Source: Pararhizobium sp.
GTDB lineage: Bacteria > Pseudomonadota > Alphaproteobacteria > Rhizobiales > Rhizobiaceae
Reading direction: 5' to 3'
DNA: 64,000 bases
NCBI GenBank assembly: GCA_030655075.1
Contig: JAURWE010000142.1
Location: 1-64,000, forward strand
Under the pieces are notes generated by a model. It did not search any database, was not told the origin of the DNA, and saw nothing but the letters and a program-made list of their open reading frames with translations. The translations under genes were made by a program, and so were the position numbers. Below are positions 56,636-64,000 of this stretch, one piece after another; within the stretch, counting starts at the first letter, position 1; every line of letters starts with the position of its first letter.

Positions 56636-59245
56636 TTACGAATCCAGCATTTCACGTACTGCAATCGCCAGCTGCTTCAGCGAGAACGGCTTTGGCAGGA
56701 AACCGAACTTGGCATCGGCCGGCAGGTTGCGGGCAAAGGCATCCTCGGCGTAGCCCGAAACGAAGATGAACTTCATGTCCGGGTGGATCTTGCGCAATTC
56801 GCGCAACAGCGTCGGCCCGTCCATCTCAGGCATGACGACGTCGGAGACGACGATGTCGATCGTGTCGCCGAACTCGGCGATGATTTCCAGCGCCTCGACG
56901 CCGGATCCGGCCTCGTGCACGGTGTAGCCGCGCGTTTCCAGCATGCGCTTGCCGCCGCGGCGAACCGCCTCTTCGTCTTCGACCAGCAGCACGACGGCCG
57001 AATCGCCGGTCAGGTCGGCCGGTTCTTCCTTGTTGATGTTGAGCGGAACAGAGGTGGCGATGCCGGGTTCACCGGCCGTGTCGGCAGCCTCGCCTGCGGG
57101 CTTTTCTTCTTCGATATGGCGCGGCAGGAAGATGCGGAAGGTCGTGCCGCGGCCGACTTCGGATTCCGGATAGATATAGCCGCCCGACTGCTTGATGATG
57201 CCGTAGACCATCGACAGGCCGAGGCCCGTGCCCTTGCCGACTTCCTTGGTGGTAAAGAACGGCTCGAAGATCTTGTCCATGATTTCGGGCGAAATCCCGG
57301 TCCCCTGGTCGCTGACCTCGACGACGACATAGTCCTCCTGCGGCAGCTCCCGGTGGTTGAGTGCGGCAACCTCGGCGGCCGGCAGGTTGCGGGTGCGCAG
57401 CGTGATGGTGCCGCCATCCGGCATGGCGTCACGCGCATTGACGGCAAGATTGATCAGCACCTGCTCGAACTGCCCGAGATCGGTCTTCACCGTCCAAAGA
57501 TCGCGGCCATAGTCCACGGCGAGCTTGACATTGGTCCCGGTCATCCGGTCGACCAGCATCCTGAGATCGCCGACCACGTCGGTCATGTTCAGCACGGTCG
57601 GACGCATCGTCTGCTTGCGCGAGAAGGCCAGCAGCTGGCGCACCAGAACGGCGGCGCGGTTGGCGTTGCGCTTGATTTCCATCAGGTCGGCAAAGCTGGC
57701 ATCGGCCGGCCTAGCCGACAGCAGCAGATGATCCGACGACAGCAGGATGGCGGTGAGCACATTGTTGAAATCATGGGCGATACCACCGGCCAGCGTGCCG
57801 ACGGCGTTCATCTTCTGGGTCTGCGCCATCTGCGTCTCGAGCGCCTTCTGCTCGGTGATCTCGACGGCATAGAGAATGGCGGCCTCTTCCGGCGCCTGAT
57901 CGCTCTGGTCGATGACGGCGTTCACATAGAAGCGGAAATGCCGGGTCTCGTCCTTAGGGTGCAGGCTGTCGATCGGCGGAATGTCGCCCTGGCGGTCCTT
58001 GGCCGCATCGAGCGCTGCCTGCAGGCGGCCCCGGTCGCCCGGATGCACGACGCTTTCAAGCAGCGCGCCCTTCTCCATGTCGCCCTGCGAAACGATGCCG
58101 GAAAACAGTTTCAGAAACGGCGCGTTGGTGCGCAACAGCCGCCCCTGCCCGTCGACGGAGGCGATCGCCATCGGCGTGTTGTTGAAGAAGCGGGTAAAGC
58201 GCATCGAGGCGATTGAGGCCGACTGGTCGCCATCGTCGTTTTCGCCGCGCGCCAGAACGATGGTGCGGCTTTCGCCGGGCGCGCCGTCGCGCGTCGAGGT
58301 CACCCGGTGCACCATGCGCACGGGCAGGCTCTGGCCATTGGTCTTGCGCAGGTCGAGATCGAGCGCCTTGGTCTTCTTCAGTCCCGGTTCGGCTTGCACC
58401 GACTGCACCAGCGCCAGTCCTTCGCCGGCCACGAGATCGGCGATCGTCATGCCGCCCGGCTGGAATTTTGTAAGGTCAAGGCCCAGCCATTCGGCCAGCG
58501 TCGCGTTGACATAGAAGATTTCGCCCTTCTTGCCGGCCGAAAAGAACCCGGCCGGCGCATGGTCGAGATAGTCGATGGCGTTCTGCAACTCCTTAAAGAA
58601 GCGCTCCTGCTCGTCGCGCTCGGAAGTAATGTCGGAAATCTGCCAGATGTAGAGCGGATTGCGGTTGGCGTCCTCGAGCGGCAGTACCCGCGCTTTCAGT
58701 CGGAACCAGTGGGCGCCCGAACCGCTCGATGCCGTGCCGGGGTTGATCGGCCGCATCAGGCGGAATTCTTCGTAGCCTTCGGTTCCCTCGTGCAGACGGT
58801 TGGTCAGCCGGTAGATCGCCTCGGTTGCCTCGCGGTTGCGCGCCAGGATCGTATCCAGCGACTGGATTTCGGTGGCCTTGGTGGCACCCGTCAGCGCACC
58901 ATAGGCAGCGTTTGCATAGATGATCCGGCCCTTGCGGTCGGTGATCAGCGTGCCGTCCTGATGCGCATCGAGAAAGGCACGCGCCAATTCGTCCGGGCGC
59001 GATTGCGGCATCACTTCGATGAAGCCGATGATCGAGGACACCAGAAAGAAAATGCCGACCATGGCCAGCACGCCGAGAATGCCGAGCACGATTTCATTGT
59101 CGAGCTGGTTCTTGAACACGATGAAGGAAAGCGCGGACACAGTCAGCACGACAGCAAGAAGAATGATCCTGAGAACGGTCCCGCGGCGGGCGCCGCGGTC
59201 GACAATCGGCATGTGATACTCACCTGCCTGCTGCAATTTCGTCAT
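56636..59245 (-). CDS. cckA: cell-cycle hybrid histidine kinase CckA
   Basis: Master kinase of the alphaproteobacterial cell cycle; through ChpT it phosphorylates CtrA. 869 residues: two membrane helices (about 26-46 and 54-76), PAS modules (about 85-470), HisKA with His491 in GGIAHDFNNVL, HATPase_c with DQGTGISPEIMDKIFEPFFTTK, and a C-terminal receiver with Asp802 in VSDVVMPEMDG. The start at 59245 has GAGG five bases upstream; an ATG 33 bases later is possible. I see no clear CtrA site (TTAA-N7-TTAA) upstream. Confidence 0.95.
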   Translation of the reverse strand: MTKLQQAGEYHMPIVDRGARRGTVLRIILLAVVLTVSALSFIVFKNQLDNEIVLGILGVLAMVGIFFLVSSIIGFIEVMPQSRPDELARAFLDAHQDGTLITDRKGRIIYANAAYGALTGATKATEIQSLDTILARNREATEAIYRLTNRLHEGTEGYEEFRLMRPINPGTASSGSGAHWFRLKARVLPLEDANRNPLYIWQISDITSERDEQERFFKELQNAIDYLDHAPAGFFSAGKKGEIFYVNATLAEWLGLDLTKFQPGGMTIADLVAGEGLALVQSVQAEPGLKKTKALDLDLRKTNGQSLPVRMVHRVTSTRDGAPGESRTIVLARGENDDGDQSASIASMRFTRFFNNTPMAIASVDGQGRLLRTNAPFLKLFSGIVSQGDMEKGALLESVVHPGDRGRLQAALDAAKDRQGDIPPIDSLHPKDETRHFRFYVNAVIDQSDQAPEEAAILYAVEITEQKALETQMAQTQKMNAVGTLAGGIAHDFNNVLTAILLSSDHLLLSARPADASFADLMEIKRNANRAAVLVRQLLAFSRKQTMRPTVLNMTDVVGDLRMLVDRMTGTNVKLAVDYGRDLWTVKTDLGQFEQVLINLAVNARDAMPDGGTITLRTRNLPAAEVAALNHRELPQEDYVVVEVSDQGTGISPEIMDKIFEPFFTTKEVGKGTGLGLSMVYGIIKQSGGYIYPESEVGRGTTFRIFLPRHIEEEKPAGEAADTAGEPGIATSVPLNINKEEPADLTGDSAVVLLVEDEEAVRRGGKRMLETRGYTVHEAGSGVEALEIIAEFGDTIDIVVSDVVMPEMDGPTLLRELRKIHPDMKFIFVSGYAEDAFARNLPADAKFGFLPKPFSLKQLAIAVREMLDS

Positions 59246-59547
59246 AGACCCCTCGCTTGACGTTCCGCTCTCGCGCGGCCGCTACAAAGCCACCGTAATG
59301 ACCATGCCGGAACAATTTGCAAGAATCACGTTTATCCTTTCGAGGGAAGCGCAAAAGCACCCCGAAGGAAAGCGACGATCCGTGAATTCACAGGGAATGT
59401 CGTGGCCCCAGGCAAACCGTTGGCAAAAATGAAACGATATGCCCGGTCGCCCGTTAACTGTGCTGTCCGGAACGGCGCCTCCTCTTGTATCGGCCCGAAA
59501 AAAGCCGTCAAATAGCGCCAGAAAACATTTTTGCGGAGTACGTGTTT

Positions 59548-60789
59548 ATGATCGATCTGACTGGGCAAACCGGCACAAACTTTATCATTGCCGCAGTGGT
59601 GGTCGTCGTCGGCCTGCTTCTCCTGACGCTGGTCCTGTGGATTATGAAAAACCGCTCGTCCTCGACGTTCATCCGCGGCGGCAAGAATCGCCAGCCCCGG
59701 TTGGCCGTTCTCGATGCTGCGGCCGTCGATGCCCGCCGCCGGCTTGTCCTGATCCGCCGCGATGATGTCGAGCACCTGATCATGATCGGCGGCCCGACAG
59801 ATATCGTCATCGAGAGCCGTATCGGTCAATCGATCCAGCCGGCTGTTCAGACCGTGGAAACGGCCCCTGCGGCCGGGATACGCCAGCCGGAAACCAGACA
59901 GATCGAGACGAAACAGCCAGAAATCAAACAGCCAGAAACGAAACAACTGGAAACAAGACCGGTAGACGCCCGTCCGGTCGAGGCAAAGCCGGAAATCCTT
60001 CGCCAGCCGGAAAGCCGCCCGGACAGCCGGATTGTCCCGGATACCCGCCCGCAAACCACCATTCCGCAAACGGCGGTCCAGGCCGCACTTCGCACCGAGC
60101 CCCGGCCCGAGGCGCGGGTGGCCCCTGTCTCCTCCATGGGGCAGGTTCTCTATTCGGAAGAAGACGAAGAGCCGATGCGCCAGGCCAGGCCCGCAATCGA
60201 CGTCCGATCGGTGACAAACAACCCGGCAATCGTGACCCCGGTTCAGGCCCGAGACAGTCAGGCCCGAGACAGTCAGGCCAAAGACAGCCAAGCCAGGGAA
60301 AGCGTGCTCCAGCAGCGGCCGCAAACGGCTGAACAGAGGCCCGCCCTGCCCGTCCAGCAAGCAACCGTGATGGCGCGCAGTGCGGAAACGCCCGCCCTGA
60401 CGCAGCGCAGTGCTGTCTCAGTCGAACCGTCGCCGATCGGCATCACGCCGTCCCTCAATGCCGAAGATATTCTTGACGCCGCCCGCGCCCGGGTTCTGCC
60501 GCAACAGCGCGAAACGCCGGCCGTGACGCCGGCGCAACGGGAACCGCAGGTTCTTCATCAGCCGGCGGTGCAGACCGACAGCGCCTCAGACTTCGAACGC
60601 ATCCTTGATGCACAGATCTCCGGCGACCTGCAGCGCCTGACGCCAGGCCCGCAAACCACCCAGGCCAAGCCCGGCGAACGGCGGGAACCGCCACTGACCA
60701 CACCAGTGACGGGTGCGCGCGCCGAGCCGACGATCGAGCAGGAAATGGCCCGCATGCTGGGCGAACTATCGGTCAGCCGTAACAACTGA
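59548..60789 (+). CDS. FliO-like single-pass membrane protein with long repeat-rich tail
   Basis: A 413-residue protein with a short periplasmic start, one membrane helix (about 11-33) and a short FliO-like domain (RRLVLIRRDDVEHLIMIGG, about 62-81). The rest is low-complexity: QPETRQ/ETKQPE repeats (about 110-150), then near-perfect QARDS repeats (about 235-252), and a Pro/Gln-rich tail. FliO assists assembly of the flagellar export gate. The ATG at 59548 has GGAG upstream. The tail is far longer than in enteric FliO (about 120 residues), and no flagellar gene is near, so the name is tentative. Confidence 0.7.
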   Translation: MIDLTGQTGTNFIIAAVVVVVGLLLLTLVLWIMKNRSSSTFIRGGKNRQPRLAVLDAAAVDARRRLVLIRRDDVEHLIMIGGPTDIVIESRIGQSIQPAVQTVETAPAAGIRQPETRQIETKQPEIKQPETKQLETRPVDARPVEAKPEILRQPESRPDSRIVPDTRPQTTIPQTAVQAALRTEPRPEARVAPVSSMGQVLYSEEDEEPMRQARPAIDVRSVTNNPAIVTPVQARDSQARDSQAKDSQARESVLQQRPQTAEQRPALPVQQATVMARSAETPALTQRSAVSVEPSPIGITPSLNAEDILDAARARVLPQQRETPAVTPAQREPQVLHQPAVQTDSASDFERILDAQISGDLQRLTPGPQTTQAKPGERREPPLTTPVTGARAEPTIEQEMARMLGELSVSRNN

Positions 60790-60820
60790 CAGGGCCGGAA
60801 GCTGACAGGGCCACAACGCG

Positions 60821-60851
60821 AAAACGGCGCGGATAGTGCCGCGCCGTTTTT
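60821..60851. terminator. bidirectional terminator between fliO-like gene and dksA
   Basis: AAAACGGCGCGG-loop-CCGCGCCGTTTT with T tails on both strands, between the convergent 3' ends. Confidence 0.88.
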
Positions 60852-60875
60852 CATGTCCAGCCAATCCGTTTTGAA

Positions 60876-61295
60876 TCATTCGTCGCGATAGACTTTTTCG
60901 CGGCGCTCGTGCCGTTCCTGTGCCTCGATCGAGAGCGTGGCGATCGGGCGGGCGTCAAGACGCTTCAGACCAATCGGTTCTCCCGTTTCTTCGCAGTAAC
61001 CGTAGGTACCCTCGTCGAGCCGCTGAAGCGCGGAATCGATTTTCGAGATCAGCTTGCGCTGCCTATCACGCGCACGCAGTTCGATAGCCCTGTCGGTTTC
61101 CGAAGAGGCCCGATCAGCCAGATCGGGATGGTTAGCACTTTCCTCTGCCAGGTGACCGAGCGTTTCGCGCGCCTCGCGGAGGATGTCGTTTTTCCAGGCA
61201 TTCAGCTTGGCTCTAAAATAAGCCCGCTGATTGGCATTCATGAACTCATCGTCCTCTGACAGGACGTAGTGACCAAGATCGATCTTCTCACTCAA
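60876..61295 (-). CDS. dksA: RNA polymerase-binding factor DksA
   Basis: Binds the secondary channel of RNA polymerase and with ppGpp controls rRNA and stress genes. 139 residues from a TTG at 61295, seven bases after AGGAG; an ATG at 61343 would add an unlike N-terminus. Coiled coil about 28-95, with the tip DLADRASSETDRA. Only one of the four zinc cysteines of E. coli DksA remains (YCEETG, then LSIEAQ), so it is the zinc-independent type seen in alphaproteobacteria and Pseudomonas DksA2. Confidence 0.93.
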   Translation of the reverse strand: MSEKIDLGHYVLSEDDEFMNANQRAYFRAKLNAWKNDILREARETLGHLAEESANHPDLADRASSETDRAIELRARDRQRKLISKIDSALQRLDEGTYGYCEETGEPIGLKRLDARPIATLSIEAQERHERREKVYRDE

Positions 61296-61746
61296 CGCGA
61301 TTCTCCTGAAGAACATCTCATATGCGGCGCTGTATATCGCCATGGCGGCACTGTTTCAAGCCACCCAATTTCTCCGCACAGGCTTTTTGCACCTGCCGGA
61401 AAAGATGGCTAACAGGCCAATATTACGGCAGAATTACGGAGCGGCCGCGTTAGACATTAAACTGGCGCATCGTTTGGCCCGGTTCCACGGGCTAGCCATG
61501 TCGTTTGCAACCGGAAAACGCCAGCTTCAACCAGTAAAATCACTTGCGTTGCATAAAATTTAACCATGATAGAAGTTCCGCGAAACTAGGCGCCCGTTGC
61601 AATCCGGCAACGCCCGCTCGCTGATAGAACGGTCCGGCGCCGGTCTTGCCTAAGCATCGCAAACAGCAACAAGCCCTTTCGAATCCGGTTGATCTTTCCG
61701 CAGCCAAACGTCAAAAGGTTGAAGCACGATACGGGGAGACCACAAC
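61296..61746. other. 450-base intergenic region, dksA / sixA
   Basis: Long gap between the divergent dksA and histidine-phosphatase genes. It must hold both promoters. A possible 73-codon frame on the plus strand has no ribosome site or coding look. I see no tRNA, small RNA structure or repeat I can name. Confidence 0.4.
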
Positions 61747-62259
61747 ATGCCATCGGTCGGCGAACCGGTTTTCCGCGTCTATCTGATGCGCCACGGCCGC
61801 TCCGGATGGGCTCGGCCGGGCCAGAAGGATTTCGACCGGACGCTTGACAACACCGGAGTGCGCGAGGCCGGATACGTTGCCGCCCTGGCAGCCGGCCGCA
61901 ACCTCAGGCCGGATGCCATCTTCTCCTCCACAGCCATGCGATGCCGCCAGACCGCTCAGCTGGTCGGCCCCGTGCTCGCCCCGGATCTCGGCATCATCTT
62001 CGTCGATGCGCTGTATGCAGGCCCCACCAACGTCTATCACGACCTGATCGGCCGGCAGGCGGGGGCCTCCGTATTGGTCGTGGGCCACAATCCGATGATG
62101 GAAGAGCTTCTGCACGATCTGGCCGGCGAAAGCGCGGAATCGGCGATTGCTGGCGGCTTTCCGACGGCCGGCCTGGCCGTCATCGACTTTCAGACCCGCG
62201 CCGATGGCAAACGCCGCTCGCACGGAGGGCTCGTCGCCATGCTGACGCCGCACGGCTGA
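61747..62259 (+). CDS. SixA-like histidine phosphatase
   Basis: A 170-residue phosphoglycerate-mutase-fold phosphatase. Catalytic LMRHGRSG near residue 14, second Arg in MRCRQT (near 65), and GHNPMMEELL (near 115). The short form without insert resembles SixA, which dephosphorylates phosphohistidine of kinases; the real substrate is unknown. It starts GGGGAGA-upstream and is followed by ycjX. Confidence 0.9.
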   Translation: MPSVGEPVFRVYLMRHGRSGWARPGQKDFDRTLDNTGVREAGYVAALAAGRNLRPDAIFSSTAMRCRQTAQLVGPVLAPDLGIIFVDALYAGPTNVYHDLIGRQAGASVLVVGHNPMMEELLHDLAGESAESAIAGGFPTAGLAVIDFQTRADGKRRSHGGLVAMLTPHG

Positions 62260-62389
62260 TCAGGGAATGGTTGCACACCACAAGCCCGGCCTTTTCCTCG
62301 CAGCCGCAAAACCCTATATCGTCGCTGGGAATGCCATCTGAGCGCGGCACTGGAAACACGCGCCATTTTCGAAACCGGGACCGAAACAT

Positions 62390-63865
62390 TTGCCGCCACG
62401 CCTGACCAGCCTTACCGACGACGCCCTGATCGCCTTCGACAATCTGGTTGACCGGGCGGCAAACCTGACACATCCGGCGCTGCGCCTTGGCGTCACCGGC
62501 CTGTCGCGCTCCGGCAAGACCGTTTTCATCTCCTCTCTGGTCCACAATCTGCTGAATGGCGGCCGTTTGCCGCTGTTCGAGCCCGTGCGCTCCGGGCGCG
62601 TCTCGAAAATCAGGCTCGAACCGCAGCCCGACGATGCCATCCCGCGCTTCCAGTACGAGGATCACATCGAGGCGCTGGTGCGCGAACGGATCTGGCCGGA
62701 TTCGACGCGGGCCATTTCGCAGCTGCGCATCACGCTCGACTACGAAAGCGCCAGCGGCTGGGGACGTCTGTTCTCGGCCGGGCGGCTGTCGATCGACATT
62801 GTCGACTACCCCGGCGAATGGCTGCTCGACCTGCCGCTGCTGGCCCAGGATTACCGCACCTTCAGCGAAAACACCGTCGCGCTCGCCCGCAGCGGCATTC
62901 GCGCCGAACTGTCGGGCCAATGGCTGCAGCTGGCATCGACGCTGGATATCACGGCGGATGGGGACGAAGGCGACGCGCGGGCGCTTGCCAGCGCCTTTGC
63001 CGCCTATCTCAAGGCCTGCAAATCCGACGAGCGCTCCCTGTCGACGCTGCCGCCCGGCCGTTTCCTCTTGCCCGGCGACATGGAGGGCTCGCCGGCCCTG
63101 ACCTTTGCGCCGCTCGTCGATCTGCCGCCCGGTCAGGCGCCACGCGGCTCTCTCTGGGCGATGATGGAGCGCCGCTTCGAGGCCTACAAGACCCATGTGG
63201 TCAAACCGTTCTTCCGCGAGCATTTCGCCCGCCTTGACCGGCAGATCGTTCTGGTCGATGCGCTGCAGGCGATCAACCGTGGACCGGAGGCGGTGATCGA
63301 TCTGGAGCGGGCGCTCAGCGATGTCATGCGCTGCTTCAATCCCGGCACCAATTCCTGGCTTTCGTCGCTTCTGTCCCGCAAGGTCGACCGCGTCCTCATA
63401 GCCGCCACCAAGGCCGATCACCTGCACCACGAAAGCCACGACCGGCTGGAGCAGATCACCCGGCGCCTGGTCGAGCGGGCCATTGACAACATCGGCATGG
63501 CCGGTGCCGGCATCGAGGTTCTGGCGCTGGCCTCGATCCGCGCCACCCGCGAAGCCACCGTCAATCACGACGGAGCGCCGCTGCCGGTGATCGTCGGAAC
63601 GCCGATTGCAGGCGAAAGAATCAACGGCGAAATCTTCGACGGCAATCGCAAAACAGCAATATTTCCCGGTGACTTACCGGCGAATCCGGATTCTTTTTTT
63701 GAAGCGCTTGAATCTCATTCCGAAGATGCTTTGGTGCCGGATCTCAACTTCGTTCGTTTCCGCCCGCCGGAAATCGAGGAAAGCGCCGGCGGCCTCAAAC
63801 TGGCCATCCCGCACATCCGGCTCGACCGGGCCATGCAGTTCCTGTTCGGAGACCGTCTCGCATGA
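62390..63865 (+). CDS. ycjX: YcjX-family P-loop protein (DUF463)
   Basis: A 491-residue GTPase-like protein of the YcjX family. Walker A VTGLSRSGKT near residue 36; DIVDYPGEWLLDLPLL near 140 is the Walker B-like G3 region; IAATKADHLHHE near 338 is the G4 NKxD equivalent. Its role is unclear; homologues occur beside ycjF and are stress-induced in E. coli. It probably starts at TTG 62390. It overlaps the next gene by ATGA. Confidence 0.9.
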   Translation: MPPRLTSLTDDALIAFDNLVDRAANLTHPALRLGVTGLSRSGKTVFISSLVHNLLNGGRLPLFEPVRSGRVSKIRLEPQPDDAIPRFQYEDHIEALVRERIWPDSTRAISQLRITLDYESASGWGRLFSAGRLSIDIVDYPGEWLLDLPLLAQDYRTFSENTVALARSGIRAELSGQWLQLASTLDITADGDEGDARALASAFAAYLKACKSDERSLSTLPPGRFLLPGDMEGSPALTFAPLVDLPPGQAPRGSLWAMMERRFEAYKTHVVKPFFREHFARLDRQIVLVDALQAINRGPEAVIDLERALSDVMRCFNPGTNSWLSSLLSRKVDRVLIAATKADHLHHESHDRLEQITRRLVERAIDNIGMAGAGIEVLALASIRATREATVNHDGAPLPVIVGTPIAGERINGEIFDGNRKTAIFPGDLPANPDSFFEALESHSEDALVPDLNFVRFRPPEIEESAGGLKLAIPHIRLDRAMQFLFGDRLA

Positions 63866-64000
63866 CCGGACCCTCGAAAACACCGCCGCGCAAACCCGCT
63901 TCCTTCAGCATCGAGGCCGAACCCGTGCGGCTTGAGGCAAAGAAGCGCGCGCCCGGCAGCTTCGATGCCAATGTTGTGCTCACGCCCGACGAGCAGGATC
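63862..64000 (+). CDS. YcjF-like protein (DUF697, TIGR01620), N-terminal part
   Basis: Partial gene at the window edge, 46 codons. It starts with ATGA overlap on ycjX. The visible part, MTGPSKTPPRKPASFSIEA and on, is the disordered Pro/Lys-rich leader found before the membrane domain of YcjF proteins. Assignment rests on the ycjX-ycjF pairing and start type. Confidence 0.75.
   Translation, partial: MTGPSKTPPRKPASFSIEAEPVRLEAKKRAPGSFDANVVLTPDEQD

Noticed and set aside
59246..59547. CtrA-binding site upstream of cckA or the FliO-like gene
   Set aside because: A GTTAAC occurs, but no TTAA-N7-TTAA pair is present in the gap.
61342..61563. 73-codon frame upstream of sixA
   Set aside because: No ribosome site, no coding composition, overlaps the likely dksA promoter.

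Overview
The window is a continuous stretch of chromosome from an alphaproteobacterium of the family Rhizobiaceae, most like the Agrobacterium/Rhizobium/Allorhizobium group. The evidence is gene content and order: eno-ftsB-pdhA-pdhB-pdhC-lpdA-lipA, a suf operon of the Agrobacterium sufS2BCDS1XA type under apparent RirA and Irr control, the mannosylfructose gene pair mfpsA-mfppB, cckA beside a FliO-like gene and dksA, and palindromic intergenic repeats like those of rhizobia. It is high-GC and dense, with 65 protein genes and many 1-8 base overlaps. I see no rRNA, tRNA, CRISPR array, prophage or intact transposase gene.

Layout. 0-12 kb (mostly minus): central carbon metabolism: kdsA, eno, a divisome protein, the pyruvate dehydrogenase complex and the start of lipA, with three unrelated small genes between pdhC and lpdA. 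12-17 kb (plus): glycine cleavage operon gcvT-gcvH-gcvP behind a tandem glycine riboswitch. 17-20 kb: a PAS histidine kinase with a stand-alone receiver, and a divergent small gene of unknown function. 20-28 kb (minus): suf iron-sulfur operon, whose promoter carries an RirA-type box over the -35 and an Irr-type box at the start site; two genes sit between sufB and sufC, one of them AT-rich and probably acquired. 28-35 kb: hydrolase, transporter, XRE regulator, then the glutathione-dependent formaldehyde oxidation genes adhC and fghA.

35-46 kb: a guanidine-II riboswitch in front of an SMR exporter, a RIME-like double palindrome, an ATP12 chaperone, a HAD phosphatase and an RluC-type synthase, then a 268-bp MITE-like element with 34-bp terminal inverted repeats that supplies the stop codon of crcB. 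After it come glsA, rpsD, a MarR/cupin divergent pair with two identical-architecture operators, a GFA-fold protein, a HerA-like ATPase, murI, a TrmJ-type methyltransferase and icd. 46-64 kb: mannosylfructose synthesis, a diguanylate cyclase, alaS, recA with an SOS box, a probable pseudouridine catabolic pair (PfkB kinase plus psuG), the cell-cycle kinase cckA, a FliO-like protein, a DksA lacking most zinc cysteines, a SixA-like phosphatase, and ycjX followed by the start of a ycjF-like gene.

The genes are mainly housekeeping. The parts that stand out are the regulatory RNAs and operators, the accessory gene within suf, and the MITE at crcB. Start codons were moved from the longest frame wherever a ribosome binding site or family length favoured an internal start; each case is stated.
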